NCBI RefSeq assembly: GCF_001598435.1
Contig: NZ_BCYY01000017.1
Span: forward strand, 59,340-123,339
Source of the DNA: Sphingomonas pituitosa NBRC 102491
Lineage (GTDB): Bacteria; Pseudomonadota; Alphaproteobacteria; Sphingomonadales; Sphingomonadaceae
DNA length: 64,000 nt
Direction of reading: 5' to 3'
The notes under the pieces are model-generated. The model saw only the letters and a program-made list of their open reading frames with translations. It did no database searches and was not told the origin of the DNA. The stretch's first letter is position 1. Each line of letters starts with the position of its first letter. Positions 31,935 to 41,195 of this stretch are shown here, piece after piece. Both the position numbers and the translations under genes were made by a program.

Positions 31935-33025
31935 CGCGGCCCGGCGATCCGCCACCAGCCGAGCCCGCCATAGAGGAGCGCGAGGCCGAGCAGCGTGAGC
32001 ACCCCGGGCGCCACGTCGACGAGGCTGGCGTGCATCTGGTTGAGCGGCACGAACACATGGACGCCGCTGGTCGAGGGGATCGCGTGCGAAAGCGCGCGGA
32101 CGAAGCCCGGCATCTGGTCGAGCGGCCACGCGGTGCCCGACAGGAAGAAGAACGGCGCCGAGGTGGGCGCGAGGATCACCATCGCCCGCTCCGACCGGTC
32201 GAAGAAGCTGCCGAGCCACAGCCCCAGCCCGGCGACCGAGCCCGCGAGCAACGGCGCGGCGAGCAGCATGCCCGCGACATTCTCGTCGCGCGGGATGCCC
32301 TGCACCCAGAAGATGAAGCCGAACAGGAACAGGCAGGTCAGCAAGCCGACCGAAGTGAAGGCAGCCAAGGTGCCGGCATATTCCGCGTGCCCCATCCGCC
32401 AGCGGCCCTCGCTGCGGCGCCCGCCGACGAAGGTCGCGGCGCCGAACAGCAGGGTCTGCTGGATGATCACGATGGCGACGGCGGGGAAGACATAGCCCTT
32501 GTAGCCTGCCGTCGGGTTGAACATCGGCTCGCGCACGATGGTGACGGGCGGGCCCGCACGCACCGCCTGTCCCAGCACATCGAGCTTCTCGACGGCAAGA
32601 TGGCGCAGCACGTCGGTCACCGCTTCGCCGATCGTGCTCGCGCGGAGCAGGTACGAGGCATTGACCCAGATCGCGATGCCCGCGCCGGGTGCGCCGGTGC
32701 GTAGCTGGCGCTGCAGCCCCCGCGCGATCAGCACCACGCCGTCGGCCTTGCCGGCACGCAGCCGCGCCTGCCCCTCGGCGACGCTCGGCGCATGATCGAC
32801 CACCACCACCGCGCGCGTCGCCTCGAGGTCGCGAACCAGCTGGCGGCTGAGCGCGCTGGCATCCTCGTCGACCAGCACCACCGGCAGCTGCTGCGCGACT
32901 TCCTGGCTGTATGGGGCCGGGTAATAGAAGGCGTAGAGCACCACCGCGAGCAGCATCGTGCTGAGCAGCGTGCGCGAGGTGAGCACCGTCGCCCAGGTGG
33001 CGCGGAAGGCGGCGGCGAAGCTCAT
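31886..33025 (-). CDS. ABC-2 type permease, second of two
   Basis: A 379-residue membrane protein of the YhhJ/YhiH-permease type: one N-terminal helix (about 15-40), a large periplasmic domain (about 45-180; VVLVDEDASALSRQLVRDLE), and five C-terminal helices (about 190-365). It overlaps the partner permease by four bases (ATGA). Last gene of the exporter operon; its 3' end overlaps the convergent porin gene by 49 bases. No ATPase is encoded in the operon. Confidence 0.85.
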   Translation of the reverse strand: MSFAAAFRATWATVLTSRTLLSTMLLAVVLYAFYYPAPYSQEVAQQLPVVLVDEDASALSRQLVRDLEATRAVVVVDHAPSVAEGQARLRAGKADGVVLIARGLQRQLRTGAPGAGIAIWVNASYLLRASTIGEAVTDVLRHLAVEKLDVLGQAVRAGPPVTIVREPMFNPTAGYKGYVFPAVAIVIIQQTLLFGAATFVGGRRSEGRWRMGHAEYAGTLAAFTSVGLLTCLFLFGFIFWVQGIPRDENVAGMLLAAPLLAGSVAGLGLWLGSFFDRSERAMVILAPTSAPFFFLSGTAWPLDQMPGFVRALSHAIPSTSGVHVFVPLNQMHASLVDVAPGVLTLLGLALLYGGLGWWRIAGPRQKRKLIHPATKSELA

Positions 33026-34149
33026 CGCGCCTGTCGCCGGATCAGCGCCCAGGCGATGCCGCCCGGCACCAGCACATAGGCGAGCAGCGCCAGCATCGGC
33101 GGCACGATGGTGCGGATGTCCTGTCCACCCAGCTGGCCGGTCTGGAGCGCGAGATAATGGGTGAGCGGCAGCACCTCGCTCCAGAAGCGCGCAAAGCCGC
33201 TGCCGCCGTTGAGCGGCAGGGTCGCCCCGGCATAGGCCAGCGCCGAGCCGGCATAGACCGCGCAGACCGACAGCGCCGTCGCCGTCTCGCGCGCGGCGGC
33301 GACCAGCAGCGCGGAGATCGCCGCGGTGCCGAGGTAGAACAGCGTCTGCCCCGCGACGATCGCCGCGATGCTGCCCTCCACCCGCCAGCCGCGTGCCAGC
33401 GTCACGAACAGCAGCCAGGCGACGCCCCACAGGCTCGCCGCCGCGACATAGGGCAGCAGCTTGCCGAACAGCGCGGGTACGATCGCGCCGCTGCGCGCCG
33501 CCCAGCCGCCGAGCGAGCGATCTTTCAGTTCGCGCCCCAGCGCCATCGCGCAGGTCACCGCCGCCACCAGATGCAGCACCGCCGGGTAGATCAGCGTGCT
33601 GAGGAACCATTCGAAGCTGGACGCGGCGTTGTTGAGCGGCACGGCCTCGACGGCGAAGCGCCGGGTGGGATCGGGCGGCAGCGCGTGGCCGGAGAGCTGA
33701 TCGACCACCAGCGTCGCCGCGGCGGCCTGCACCGCGCCCGCCGCCCCGCTCGCCGCCTGCGAACCGGAGGAAAGGAAGCTGGCATTGTACAGAATCCGGA
33801 TCACCGGCGTGCGGTGGCGGGCAAGCCCCGTGCCGAGATCCTTGGGCAGATGCACGAACCCGGCAGCATTGCCGCGCCGGATCTCGTCCACCGCCTCCGC
33901 CTCGGTGGCGCGGAGGCCGGCGATGCGCACGAGCGGCGCGGCGTCGATCGCGCGGAGGATGCTGCGGCTCGCCGCGCTGCGATCGTCGTCCACGACGATG
34001 ATCGGCAGCCGCCGCAGCGATCCCTGCCAGAACATCGCGCCGATCAGGAACAGCAGCAGCGCGGGGATCAGCGTCAGCCCGGCCAGGTCCCAGCGGTCGC
34101 GCGCCAGATGGCGCAGCTCCGCCCGCAAGGCGTGGCCGAAGGCGCTCAT
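33022..34149 (-). CDS. ABC-2 type permease, first of two
   Basis: A 375-residue membrane protein with the same layout as its neighbour: N-terminal helix (LAGLTLIPALLLFLIGAMFW, about 28-48), a periplasmic domain containing IIVVDDDRSAASRSILRAID, and a C-terminal bundle of about five helices from residue 180. With the second permease it should form the channel of a HlyD/TolC-linked exporter. Overlaps by four bases with the adaptor gene upstream and the second permease downstream. Confidence 0.85.
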   Translation of the reverse strand: MSAFGHALRAELRHLARDRWDLAGLTLIPALLLFLIGAMFWQGSLRRLPIIVVDDDRSAASRSILRAIDAAPLVRIAGLRATEAEAVDEIRRGNAAGFVHLPKDLGTGLARHRTPVIRILYNASFLSSGSQAASGAAGAVQAAAATLVVDQLSGHALPPDPTRRFAVEAVPLNNAASSFEWFLSTLIYPAVLHLVAAVTCAMALGRELKDRSLGGWAARSGAIVPALFGKLLPYVAAASLWGVAWLLFVTLARGWRVEGSIAAIVAGQTLFYLGTAAISALLVAAARETATALSVCAVYAGSALAYAGATLPLNGGSGFARFWSEVLPLTHYLALQTGQLGGQDIRTIVPPMLALLAYVLVPGGIAWALIRRQAR

Positions 34150-35150
34150 TGCGGCCAGTCGAACAGCACGCTCATGCCGGGGCGCAGGCCGGGGATCGCG
34201 GCGGCCGGGCGCAGCTTCACCTCGAATGCGCGGACGTCGTAGCCCGAGGCCTGGCGCGTCGCGCGCCACGTCGCGAAGTCGCCGCGCGGGGCGATCTGGT
34301 AGACGGTGAAGTCGCCGTCGCGGCCCAGCGCGGGGATGTGGCCGCGCAGGCGCTTGCCCATCGCGATGCCCCGGAAGCGATCCTCGCGCACGGTCAGCGC
34401 GATCCAGGGATGGTCGATGTCGAGCACCTGATAGGCGGGGATCACCGGGCTGACGACTTCGCCCGGCTGCACCAGCTTGCGCGACACTTCGCCGTCGATC
34501 GGCGAGACGAGCTGCGTTTCGCGACCGAGCGCGGTGGCGGTCTGCAGCGCGGCCTCGGCGATGCGGACCTGCGCAGCGGCGGCCTGCTTGTTCTGCGGGC
34601 GGGCGCCGGCCATCGCCTTCAGATATTGCTGGCGGGTGGCTTCGGCCTGTTTGGCGGTGGCGTCGCGCGCGGCTGCCGCCTCGTCGCGCCGCTGCGCCGC
34701 GACCACGCCCTGCGCGTACAGGTTCGCGGTGCGGCGGCTGGTAACGGCGGCGAGATCGGCCGCGGCCTGCGCCGCCTGCCAGGTGGAGCGCAGCGAGGCG
34801 ATGTCTTCCTGCCGCGCGCCCTCGTTGGTTTCCGAGGCGATGGCGCGGGCGGCGTCCACCGCGCCCTGCGCCTGCGCCTTGCCGCCGGCGATCTCGGGGC
34901 TCGACAGCGTCGCGAGCAGCGCGCCGGCACGGACCCGCTGGCCCTCCTCGACGACCAGCTTCTCGACGCGGGCCAGCGCCTTGGTGGCGACGTTGACCTC
35001 GTCGGCATCGACCATGCCCTGCAGCTGCTCGGGCGCGGGCCGGTTGGCGAGCCACAGCCCGCCGACGATCAGCACCAGCACCGCGATGCCGAGCGCGATC
35101 GCGAGGAGGGGCGGCTTGCGGTGCGGCGCGGGCGCGGGTTCGTCGGTCAT
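34146..35150 (-). CDS. HlyD-family periplasmic adaptor protein
   Basis: A 334-residue membrane-fusion protein. One N-terminal membrane helix (LLAIALGIAVLVLIVGGLWL, about 15-35), a lipoyl half-motif (VEKLVVEEGQRVRAGALLATL), a long Ala/Gln-rich coiled coil (about 75-185), the second lipoyl half (TQLVSPIDGEVSRKLVQPGEVV) and beta-barrel domains. It bridges the two permeases to the TolC-like channel encoded upstream. Overlaps both neighbours by four bases. Confidence 0.9.
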   Translation of the reverse strand: MTDEPAPAPHRKPPLLAIALGIAVLVLIVGGLWLANRPAPEQLQGMVDADEVNVATKALARVEKLVVEEGQRVRAGALLATLSSPEIAGGKAQAQGAVDAARAIASETNEGARQEDIASLRSTWQAAQAAADLAAVTSRRTANLYAQGVVAAQRRDEAAAARDATAKQAEATRQQYLKAMAGARPQNKQAAAAQVRIAEAALQTATALGRETQLVSPIDGEVSRKLVQPGEVVSPVIPAYQVLDIDHPWIALTVREDRFRGIAMGKRLRGHIPALGRDGDFTVYQIAPRGDFATWRATRQASGYDVRAFEVKLRPAAAIPGLRPGMSVLFDWPQ

Positions 35151-36673
35151 TGCTGGTCCTCCACGTGCCGGTCGGCGCGCGCCATGAAGTCGCTATAGTC
35201 GTCGACGCGGTGGCTGGCGGCGAGCAGCGCCATCAGCCCCAGGTCATATTCATAGGCGGCGGCGAGCCGCTGGGTGCGCACCGTGGCGAGCGCCGCTTCG
35301 GCATCGATCAGCGCCGACGATGCGACTTCGCCTTCGCGGAACGAGAGCTGCTGGACGCGGAGATTTTCCTGTGCGGCGGCGAGGTTGGCATCGAGCAGCA
35401 GGAAGGACCGGCGCGCCGCCTCGGCGATGTGCCAGGCGCGGACGATCTCGCCCGCCACGTCGCGGCGCGCCTGGGCGGCGGCATCGGCGGCGGCGGCCTG
35501 GTTCTCGCGCGCGGCGGAGAGCGTCTTCTGCCGATCGAAGTTGGAGAGCAGGGTCATGCGCAGCGACACGCCGGCGATCCAGTCCGGCTCGGTCGGCAGC
35601 GCGTTGTTGCGGTTGGCGTTGTAGCTGCCGAAGGCGAAGGCCTGCGGGCGATAGCGCGACTTGGCGAGATCGACCCCGGCCTGCGCGGCGGTACGGGCGG
35701 CGTCGGCGCCCTGCGCGCGGGGCGATTGCTCGACCCCGTCGAGGAAGCGCTGGAGCGGCGGCAGCGGCTCCGAATGGACGAACAGCGGGGTCGAGGCAGT
35801 GATGCCCGCCGGCTGGTCGAGCAGCCGCGCCAGCGTATCGGTGGCGATCGCCGCCTCGCTGCGGGCATGTTCATGGGCGCGCTGCGCGGTGTTGCGGGCG
35901 ACTTCGACCTCGAGCACGCGGGCATGGGCGAGCACGCCTTCCGCCTCCAGCTTGCGCGCGTCGGACAGGTGGCGGTCGAAGGCTTCGAGCTGCTCACGGG
36001 TGGAGACGGTCAGCTGGCTCGCGACCTTCTGGCCGAAATAGGCGCGCACCAGGTTGACGCGCGACAGGTCCTGCCCGCCCGCCTGCTTGGCGCGGGCGAT
36101 GCCGACCGCGGCATCGGCGCCCTTCTGCACCGCCGGGATCGCGCCGCCGGTGTAGAGCGGCATCGCGGCGGTGATCGCCGGGCGGAACACGGTGTCGCGG
36201 GTTTGGAATTCGAGCGTGTTGGGGATCGCGCCGAACAGCCGGGGCAGCGCGGCGCCGATCCGCTGCGTCACCTGCGCGACGACCTGCGCGCTCTCGCCGG
36301 AGAACTGGCCGCCGAGCTGGTCGAGAAAGCCGTTGGTCGCGCTCAGCGCGTCGGCCTTGGGCTCGGACAGGTCGACCGACAGCGTCTTCTGATATTCGAT
36401 GACGCTCGCCGAGGCGGTAACCACCGGGCGACGGAGCGTCCGCGTGGCGGCGGCGAGATCCTCGCTCGCGCGGACGGCATGATCCTCGCCGCTGAGCCCG
36501 GGCGAGGCCTTGTCGAGCCGGGCCAGCGCGGCCTGGAAGCTGAGCGAGGTCGCTGGTGCATCCTGCGCGGCGGCCCGGTCGGGAACCATCAACCAGGCAA
36601 GAACCAGCATCGCCGTCCCGCCACGGCAGCGTTGCGCACCCTTGCGCAGCCGATCCCGATCCACGGTTCGCAC
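35147..36673 (-). CDS. TolC-family outer-membrane efflux protein
   Basis: A 508-residue protein with a signal peptide whose hydrophobic core is TAMLVLAWLMVP ending at AAAQD (about residues 20-37), then two repeats of long coiled-coil helices typical of TolC/OEP proteins. GTG 36673 is the start: AGGGGGAA lies at a good distance upstream and the resulting N-terminus has the basic region a signal peptide needs; ATG 36610 would remove it, and a frame back to 36775 lacks support. First gene of the four-gene exporter operon. Confidence 0.88.
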   Translation of the reverse strand: MRTVDRDRLRKGAQRCRGGTAMLVLAWLMVPDRAAAQDAPATSLSFQAALARLDKASPGLSGEDHAVRASEDLAAATRTLRRPVVTASASVIEYQKTLSVDLSEPKADALSATNGFLDQLGGQFSGESAQVVAQVTQRIGAALPRLFGAIPNTLEFQTRDTVFRPAITAAMPLYTGGAIPAVQKGADAAVGIARAKQAGGQDLSRVNLVRAYFGQKVASQLTVSTREQLEAFDRHLSDARKLEAEGVLAHARVLEVEVARNTAQRAHEHARSEAAIATDTLARLLDQPAGITASTPLFVHSEPLPPLQRFLDGVEQSPRAQGADAARTAAQAGVDLAKSRYRPQAFAFGSYNANRNNALPTEPDWIAGVSLRMTLLSNFDRQKTLSAARENQAAAADAAAQARRDVAGEIVRAWHIAEAARRSFLLLDANLAAAQENLRVQQLSFREGEVASSALIDAEAALATVRTQRLAAAYEYDLGLMALLAASHRVDDYSDFMARADRHVEDQQ

Positions 36674-36865
36674 CTTGTCGTTCCCCCTGCGTCCGAAAGG
36701 ACATCGGCCTGCGTGCTGGCCGGTATCCCTCATGGTGCTTGCGCATATTTGCAGCGACAGGCGGGCGCAATGCATTTTCTTGCGCGGGACTTGCGGCGGA
36801 CAGATGCGCGATCTTGCACCGGGCTGGACGGATCTCCCGGTGGCGGCCGCCGTCCGCCGGGTGCA

Positions 36866-37336
36866 TCAGGCCGGAACCGGCTCCGCAGGGTTCGTGTCGG
36901 CGGGTGCGAGGCGATTGCGGAACAGCCGATGGGCCTGTCGCTGCTCGATGACGCGCCCCGCGACGTAGAGGACCGCGAAGATGCCGGCGAAGCTGTAGCC
37001 GGGAATGCGCATGCTCTCCGCCGCATAGGCCAGCGCTGCGAACGGCGCCGGCGCGATGAAGCACCACAGCAGCGGATGGCTGGTTAGATCGTAGCGCAGC
37101 GCGGCGCCGTCTTCGGCAGGGACGATCCGCAAGGTTCCATGCTCGAACGACGCAAGCTTGTCCTGCGAGTCCGGATTTTCCTTGTGGAAGGTCAGCGTGT
37201 CGGTGCCGTATTCCAGCGTCGTCCCGCGTTCCTCGAACACGGGCGCCAGCTGGGCGAACGGGTCCCCGTGCGTGCCGGTCAGCGGCACCGCGCCGCGAAC
37301 GTGCCAGATCCAGTCGATCGCGCGCAGCCGGCTCAT
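36866..37336 (-). CDS. Membrane protein of unknown function linked to the hydroxylase
   Basis: A 156-residue protein. The N-terminal 80 residues are soluble and beta-rich (TLEYGTDTLTFHKENPDSQDK near residues 40-60); two hydrophobic segments follow (about 88-107 and 116-130), then a basic C-terminus. Its ATG overlaps the stop of the sterol-desaturase-family gene by four bases, so the two are made together and may act together. Family not recognised. Confidence 0.75.
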   Translation of the reverse strand: MSRLRAIDWIWHVRGAVPLTGTHGDPFAQLAPVFEERGTTLEYGTDTLTFHKENPDSQDKLASFEHGTLRIVPAEDGAALRYDLTSHPLLWCFIAPAPFAALAYAAESMRIPGYSFAGIFAVLYVAGRVIEQRQAHRLFRNRLAPADTNPAEPVPA

Positions 37337-38280
37337 TCCGCAGCCACCGCCGCTTCCGGCAGGCGCGGCGCGCGCAACCGCTTCAACCAGCCGACCACCG
37401 GCCGAAACGGATAGACCATCTGCTCCTTGATCCCCAGCCGGCGACAATCGTCGAGCCCGACATACTTGGCTTCGGAGTCGCGGCAGGTGCCGAAGATCCG
37501 ATCGATGAAGATGAAGGTGTTGGCGTAGTTGGTGCGGCTGCTGTCGTAATCGGGCGAGTGGTGCAGGCTGTGATGTTCGACCGTGTTGAACAGATAGGAC
37601 CACCAGCGCGGCGTGTTGAAGCGGATATTGGCGTGGGTATAGGCGCCGATCGCCATGCCGATGCCGCCGGCGAGCAGGGCTGCGCGCGGCAGGAAATCGA
37701 AAAAGCCGCCAATGCCCAGGCCGATCAGGAACAGCTCGATCGGATTGCCGACCGACCCCTTCAGCGCGTTGAGCTGGGTGATGTGGTGGTGCGGCGCATG
37801 GGTGAGCCACAGCGGCGTCCAGTTGTGCATGCCCCGATGCATCCAATACTGGCCGAAATCGAAGATCAGCAGGATCGCCAGCGCCTGGAACAGGATCGGA
37901 ATCTGGGCCGCCCAGGCGGTCTTGAGGTGGAAATAGGCCTTGATCGCATCGATGATCGCATCGTCGCCGAAATGCTTGCCGGCATATTTGATCAGCGTGT
38001 AGCTCATGCCGACATAGAAGAGGTCGCTGGCGAGCTCCTTCCAGGTCAGCCGCCAATGGGCGTGCCGCTCGCTGATCCGCTCCATGCCGAGCAGCGCGAT
38101 CTTGAAGACGATGCCGATGCCCACCGCGACCGAGGCCTTGGCGATCGAATCCGGGGCGAAGGTCCAGAACAGGATCATCGCCACCAGCACCGCCGGCTGG
38201 AAATGGGTGAAGATGAAGCGCTTGACCGGCCCGCCCTGCACGCCTGCCATTTCGTTCGCGTTCGCAACAGCTGCATCCAT
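37333..38280 (-). CDS. Fatty acid hydroxylase / sterol desaturase family protein, copy 1
   Basis: A 315-residue integral membrane di-iron protein. The eight-histidine set is present in three boxes: HRGMH (near 145), THAPHHH (near 157) and HHSLHH (near 238). These enzymes hydroxylate or desaturate lipids such as carotenoids, sterols or fatty acids; the substrate here cannot be read. ATG 38280 precedes about four membrane helices. It is closely related to a second copy at 54811-55698. A shared 11-bp motif lies 72 bases upstream. Confidence 0.85.
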   Translation of the reverse strand: MDAAVANANEMAGVQGGPVKRFIFTHFQPAVLVAMILFWTFAPDSIAKASVAVGIGIVFKIALLGMERISERHAHWRLTWKELASDLFYVGMSYTLIKYAGKHFGDDAIIDAIKAYFHLKTAWAAQIPILFQALAILLIFDFGQYWMHRGMHNWTPLWLTHAPHHHITQLNALKGSVGNPIELFLIGLGIGGFFDFLPRAALLAGGIGMAIGAYTHANIRFNTPRWWSYLFNTVEHHSLHHSPDYDSSRTNYANTFIFIDRIFGTCRDSEAKYVGLDDCRRLGIKEQMVYPFRPVVGWLKRLRAPRLPEAAVAAE

Positions 38281-38352
38281 AATCGCGCCCGGTCCTCGCC
38301 CGTGATTCCGATGATTTGAGGATGACCGAAAGCGGCGGCACGTGCCGTAAGT

Positions 38353-38363
38353 CGTTTGACGTA
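38353..38363 (-). promoter_or_regulatory. TACGTCAAACG motif, copy in the hydroxylase/MBL divergent region
   Basis: On the minus strand TACGTCAAACG lies 72 bases before the hydroxylase start and, in the other direction, 53 bases before the MBL-fold gene. The same 11-mer occurs at 53671 and 56725, and a two-mismatch variant at 54713, each upstream of a gene in the related cluster. Confidence 0.45.
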
Positions 38364-38416
38364 GCGGGCGATTTCGCGGCTTGTCCGGTGTTGGGCTGTG
38401 GCCCAGCATGGCCGGC

Positions 38417-39313
38417 ATGAACCGATTGTACCGCTGCTTTCCGCTCGCGCTCGGCGCTTCCCTGCTGCTCGGGGCGGCGGAGCCGAAGCCGCTGGCCTTC
38501 GCGCCCTGGATCAACGGCACGGCGGCGAACGAGCCGGAGACGCAGGTGCAGGCGATCGACGCCGATACCTTCGTGATCCGCCAATCGGTGAAGACCAATT
38601 TCGAGGCGCCTTTCCTGTACCTGCTCTTCGGCCGCGACCGGGCGCTGCTGCTCGATACCGGGGCGGGCGGGCTGAAGATCCGGCCAACGGTGGACCGGCT
38701 GGTCGCCGACTGGCGGGCCAGGCATGGCGGCCGCGCGATCCGGCTGGTCGTCGCGCATTCGCACGGGCATGGCGACCATCATGCCGGCGACGACGAATTC
38801 CGCGACCGGCCGGATACCGATGTCGTCGGGCTGACGCCGTCCGAAGTAGCGGCGTTCTTCCGCTTCGCCGATTGGCCGCAGGGCGTGGCGCGGTTCGATC
38901 TGGGCGGGCGCGTGCTCGACCTACTCGCGACGCCGGGGCACCAGCCGGCGCACATCATGGTCTATGATGGGCGCACCCGGCTGCTGTTCTCGGGCGACAT
39001 GCTCTATCCGGGGCGGCTCTACGTGCCGCTGAACCATTTCGACGATTTCCGCAGCAGTGCCGAGCGGCTGGCGGCGTTCGCCGGGACGCATCCGATCCGG
39101 GCGCTGCTCGGCGCGCATATCGAGATGACGACCGCGCCAGGCAAGGATTACCCGATGGAAGCGCCGGTGCATGCCGACGAGCATGGGTTGGCGCTGGCGC
39201 CGTCCGCTATCGAGGAATTGCGCGCGGCGGTGGTGAAAGCCGGGCCGGTGCCGGCGATCGACCGGCACGCGGATTTCATCGTGTATCCTGTGCCGGCAAG
39301 GCCGAACGACTGA
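38417..39313 (+). CDS. Secreted metallo-beta-lactamase-fold hydrolase
   Basis: A 298-residue protein with an N-terminal signal peptide (LYRCFPLALGASLLLGAAEP) and an MBL fold. The zinc motif HSHGHGDHHAG is near residue 112, followed by an ATPGHQPAH His near 177 and FSGDMLYPG near 193. It is therefore a periplasmic hydrolase; substrate unknown. ATG 38417 gives the neatest signal peptide; ATG 38408 is three codons upstream. Divergent from the hydroxylase gene with the TACGTCAAACG motif between them. Confidence 0.8.
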   Translation: MNRLYRCFPLALGASLLLGAAEPKPLAFAPWINGTAANEPETQVQAIDADTFVIRQSVKTNFEAPFLYLLFGRDRALLLDTGAGGLKIRPTVDRLVADWRARHGGRAIRLVVAHSHGHGDHHAGDDEFRDRPDTDVVGLTPSEVAAFFRFADWPQGVARFDLGGRVLDLLATPGHQPAHIMVYDGRTRLLFSGDMLYPGRLYVPLNHFDDFRSSAERLAAFAGTHPIRALLGAHIEMTTAPGKDYPMEAPVHADEHGLALAPSAIEELRAAVVKAGPVPAIDRHADFIVYPVPARPND

Positions 39314-39324
39314 CGCCCTTTTCT

Positions 39325-39417
39325 GTCATCCCGGCGAAAGCCGGGATCCAGTCGCCTCTCGGTTGTCGCTCCTGCCGAGACCTAGTGCCAATGGATCCCG
39401 GCTTTCGCCGGGATGAC
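39325..39417. repeat. REP-like inverted pair between convergent genes
   Basis: Two 26-base arms (39325-39350 and 39392-39417) are exact inverted copies separated by 41 bases. Each arm is itself a hairpin, CCCGGC-GAAA-GCCGGG, with a GAAA loop. The pair lies in the 127-base gap between two convergent genes and would end transcription from both sides. Elements of this kind are dispersed REP-type repeats in sphingomonad genomes. Confidence 0.75.
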
Positions 39418-39440
39418 GGCTTGAGGGGTAGGGAAAAGCG

Positions 39441-41195
39441 TCACCCCCGCGCGATGTACGCGCGCCAGCCGCCGAGCGCGGTGATGTCCTCCGCGCCGGT
39501 CATCGCGCGCGGCTCGGCGACGAAGCCCTTGACCAGGCTGCCATCCGCCAGCGTCACCGTGCCGATCGCCAGCGGCGGCGGCACCTCCGCCACGAAGCTG
39601 CCGAAGGCGGCCATGTCGAGTTCGTAGACTTCGAGCGCGATTGCCGCGCCGTCCTCGCTATGCACCAGCGCGGGCTTGGGGGGCACGCTCTCGGCCATGG
39701 CGTAGAGCTTGTAGGTCGGCGCGGTGGTGGTTGCCTCGACGAACTTGGCCTCGCGCGACGTCAGCTGCCAGTGCAGCGGCATGCCTTCGAGATGGGCGCC
39801 TACGACCGCGAGCTTCACCGTTTCCATCCGTCCCTCCAGGTCCAGCGGCGGCGGGGATGCCGGCGCGGGGAAAAATGCGTGTGCCGCGTCGAGCAGCGCG
39901 CGATCGGTGCCCGCCGGGCCCATCAGCGTCACGCCGAAGCCGACCCCGCTGGCATAGCTGCCCGTGGGTACCGCGATCGCCGCCATGTCGAGCAGGTTCA
40001 CGAAATTGGTGTAGGCGCCGAGGCTCGCGTTGAGCCGGATCGGCTCGGCGAGCATCTCCGCGACGCGGTAGCTGGTCGGCGCGGTGGGGAGGGCGAGCAG
40101 GTCGACCTGCTCCCACATCGCCTCCGCCGCGCGGGCGAGTTCGGCGAGGCGGTAGGCGCCGTTGAACGCGTCGACCGCGCTATAGCCGAAGCCTTGCTCG
40201 ACGATCTCGCGCACCACCGGGTGGATCGCATCGGGGTTGTCGAGCAGCAGGCCTTGCAGCGCGGCGGTGCGCTCGGCGACCCAGGGGCCGTCATAGAGCA
40301 GGCGGGCGGCTTCATCGAGCGGGGCGAGGTCAATCTCGACCAGTTCGGCGTCGAGGCTGGCCAGCGCCTGATGGTAGAGGAATTCGGATTCGATGTCACC
40401 GAACCAGCGGCATTGCTCGGCGCGGGGTACCCCGATGCGGCGGCGGGCGCGCGGCACGTCCGGCAGCGCGCGGGAGAGCGAGTCCGTGGCGTCGAAGCCG
40501 GCGGCGATGCTGTCGACCAGCGCGACATCGTCGGTGGTGCCGGCGAAGACGGTGATGCAATCGAGCGTGCGGCAGGCAGGCACGAGGCCGGTGCTGCTCC
40601 AGCGCCCCTTGCTGGGCTTGAGCCCGACGAGATGGTTGAACGCGGCGGGGACGCGGCCCGAGCCGGCGGTGTCGGTACCGAGCGCGAAGGCGACCAGCCC
40701 GGCGGCGACCGCCACGGCGGAACCGGAGCTCGACCCGCCGCTCACCCAGGCGCGGTTATAGGCATTGCGCGGGATGCCGTACGGGCTGCGCGTGCCGTTG
40801 AGCCCGGTGGCGAACTGGTCGAGATTGGCCTTGCCTACGGGGATTGCCCCGGCAGCAACCAGCTTCGCAACCACGGTTGCCGATTGCTCGGGCTGAAAGG
40901 CGAAGGCAGGGCAGCCGGCGGTGGTGGCGAGGCCCGCCAGATCGATATTGTCCTTCACCGCAAAGGGCACGCCAGCGAGCGGCAGCGTCTCGCCGGCGGC
41001 TATCCGGGCATCCACCGTCGCGGCTGCAGCGCGGAGCGCACCGGGCTCGAAGCGCGCAATCCATACCGCCGGCTGGACCGCGTCATAGGCGTCGAGCCGT
41101 GCCAGTACGTCCTCGATCACCGCCACCGCGCTGCGCCGTCCCGCCTGCACCTCGGCCGAGATGCTTGCGACCGAGAGCCGGTCGAGCGCGGTCAT
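39441..41195 (-). CDS. atzF: Allophanate hydrolase
   Basis: A 584-residue amidase-signature enzyme hydrolysing allophanate to ammonia and CO2, the last step of urea or guanidine breakdown. The catalytic Lys is in VKDNIDLAG near residue 83 and the Ser-cisSer-Lys partners in GGSSSGSAVAV near 155. A C-terminal domain (about 470-584; LPLHWQLTSREAKF-like region) is the extra domain of AtzF/DUR1,2 proteins. Coupled to the carboxylase gene by a four-base overlap and last gene of the operon. Confidence 0.93.
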   Translation of the reverse strand: MTALDRLSVASISAEVQAGRRSAVAVIEDVLARLDAYDAVQPAVWIARFEPGALRAAAATVDARIAAGETLPLAGVPFAVKDNIDLAGLATTAGCPAFAFQPEQSATVVAKLVAAGAIPVGKANLDQFATGLNGTRSPYGIPRNAYNRAWVSGGSSSGSAVAVAAGLVAFALGTDTAGSGRVPAAFNHLVGLKPSKGRWSSTGLVPACRTLDCITVFAGTTDDVALVDSIAAGFDATDSLSRALPDVPRARRRIGVPRAEQCRWFGDIESEFLYHQALASLDAELVEIDLAPLDEAARLLYDGPWVAERTAALQGLLLDNPDAIHPVVREIVEQGFGYSAVDAFNGAYRLAELARAAEAMWEQVDLLALPTAPTSYRVAEMLAEPIRLNASLGAYTNFVNLLDMAAIAVPTGSYASGVGFGVTLMGPAGTDRALLDAAHAFFPAPASPPPLDLEGRMETVKLAVVGAHLEGMPLHWQLTSREAKFVEATTTAPTYKLYAMAESVPPKPALVHSEDGAAIALEVYELDMAAFGSFVAEVPPPLAIGTVTLADGSLVKGFVAEPRAMTGAEDITALGGWRAYIARG

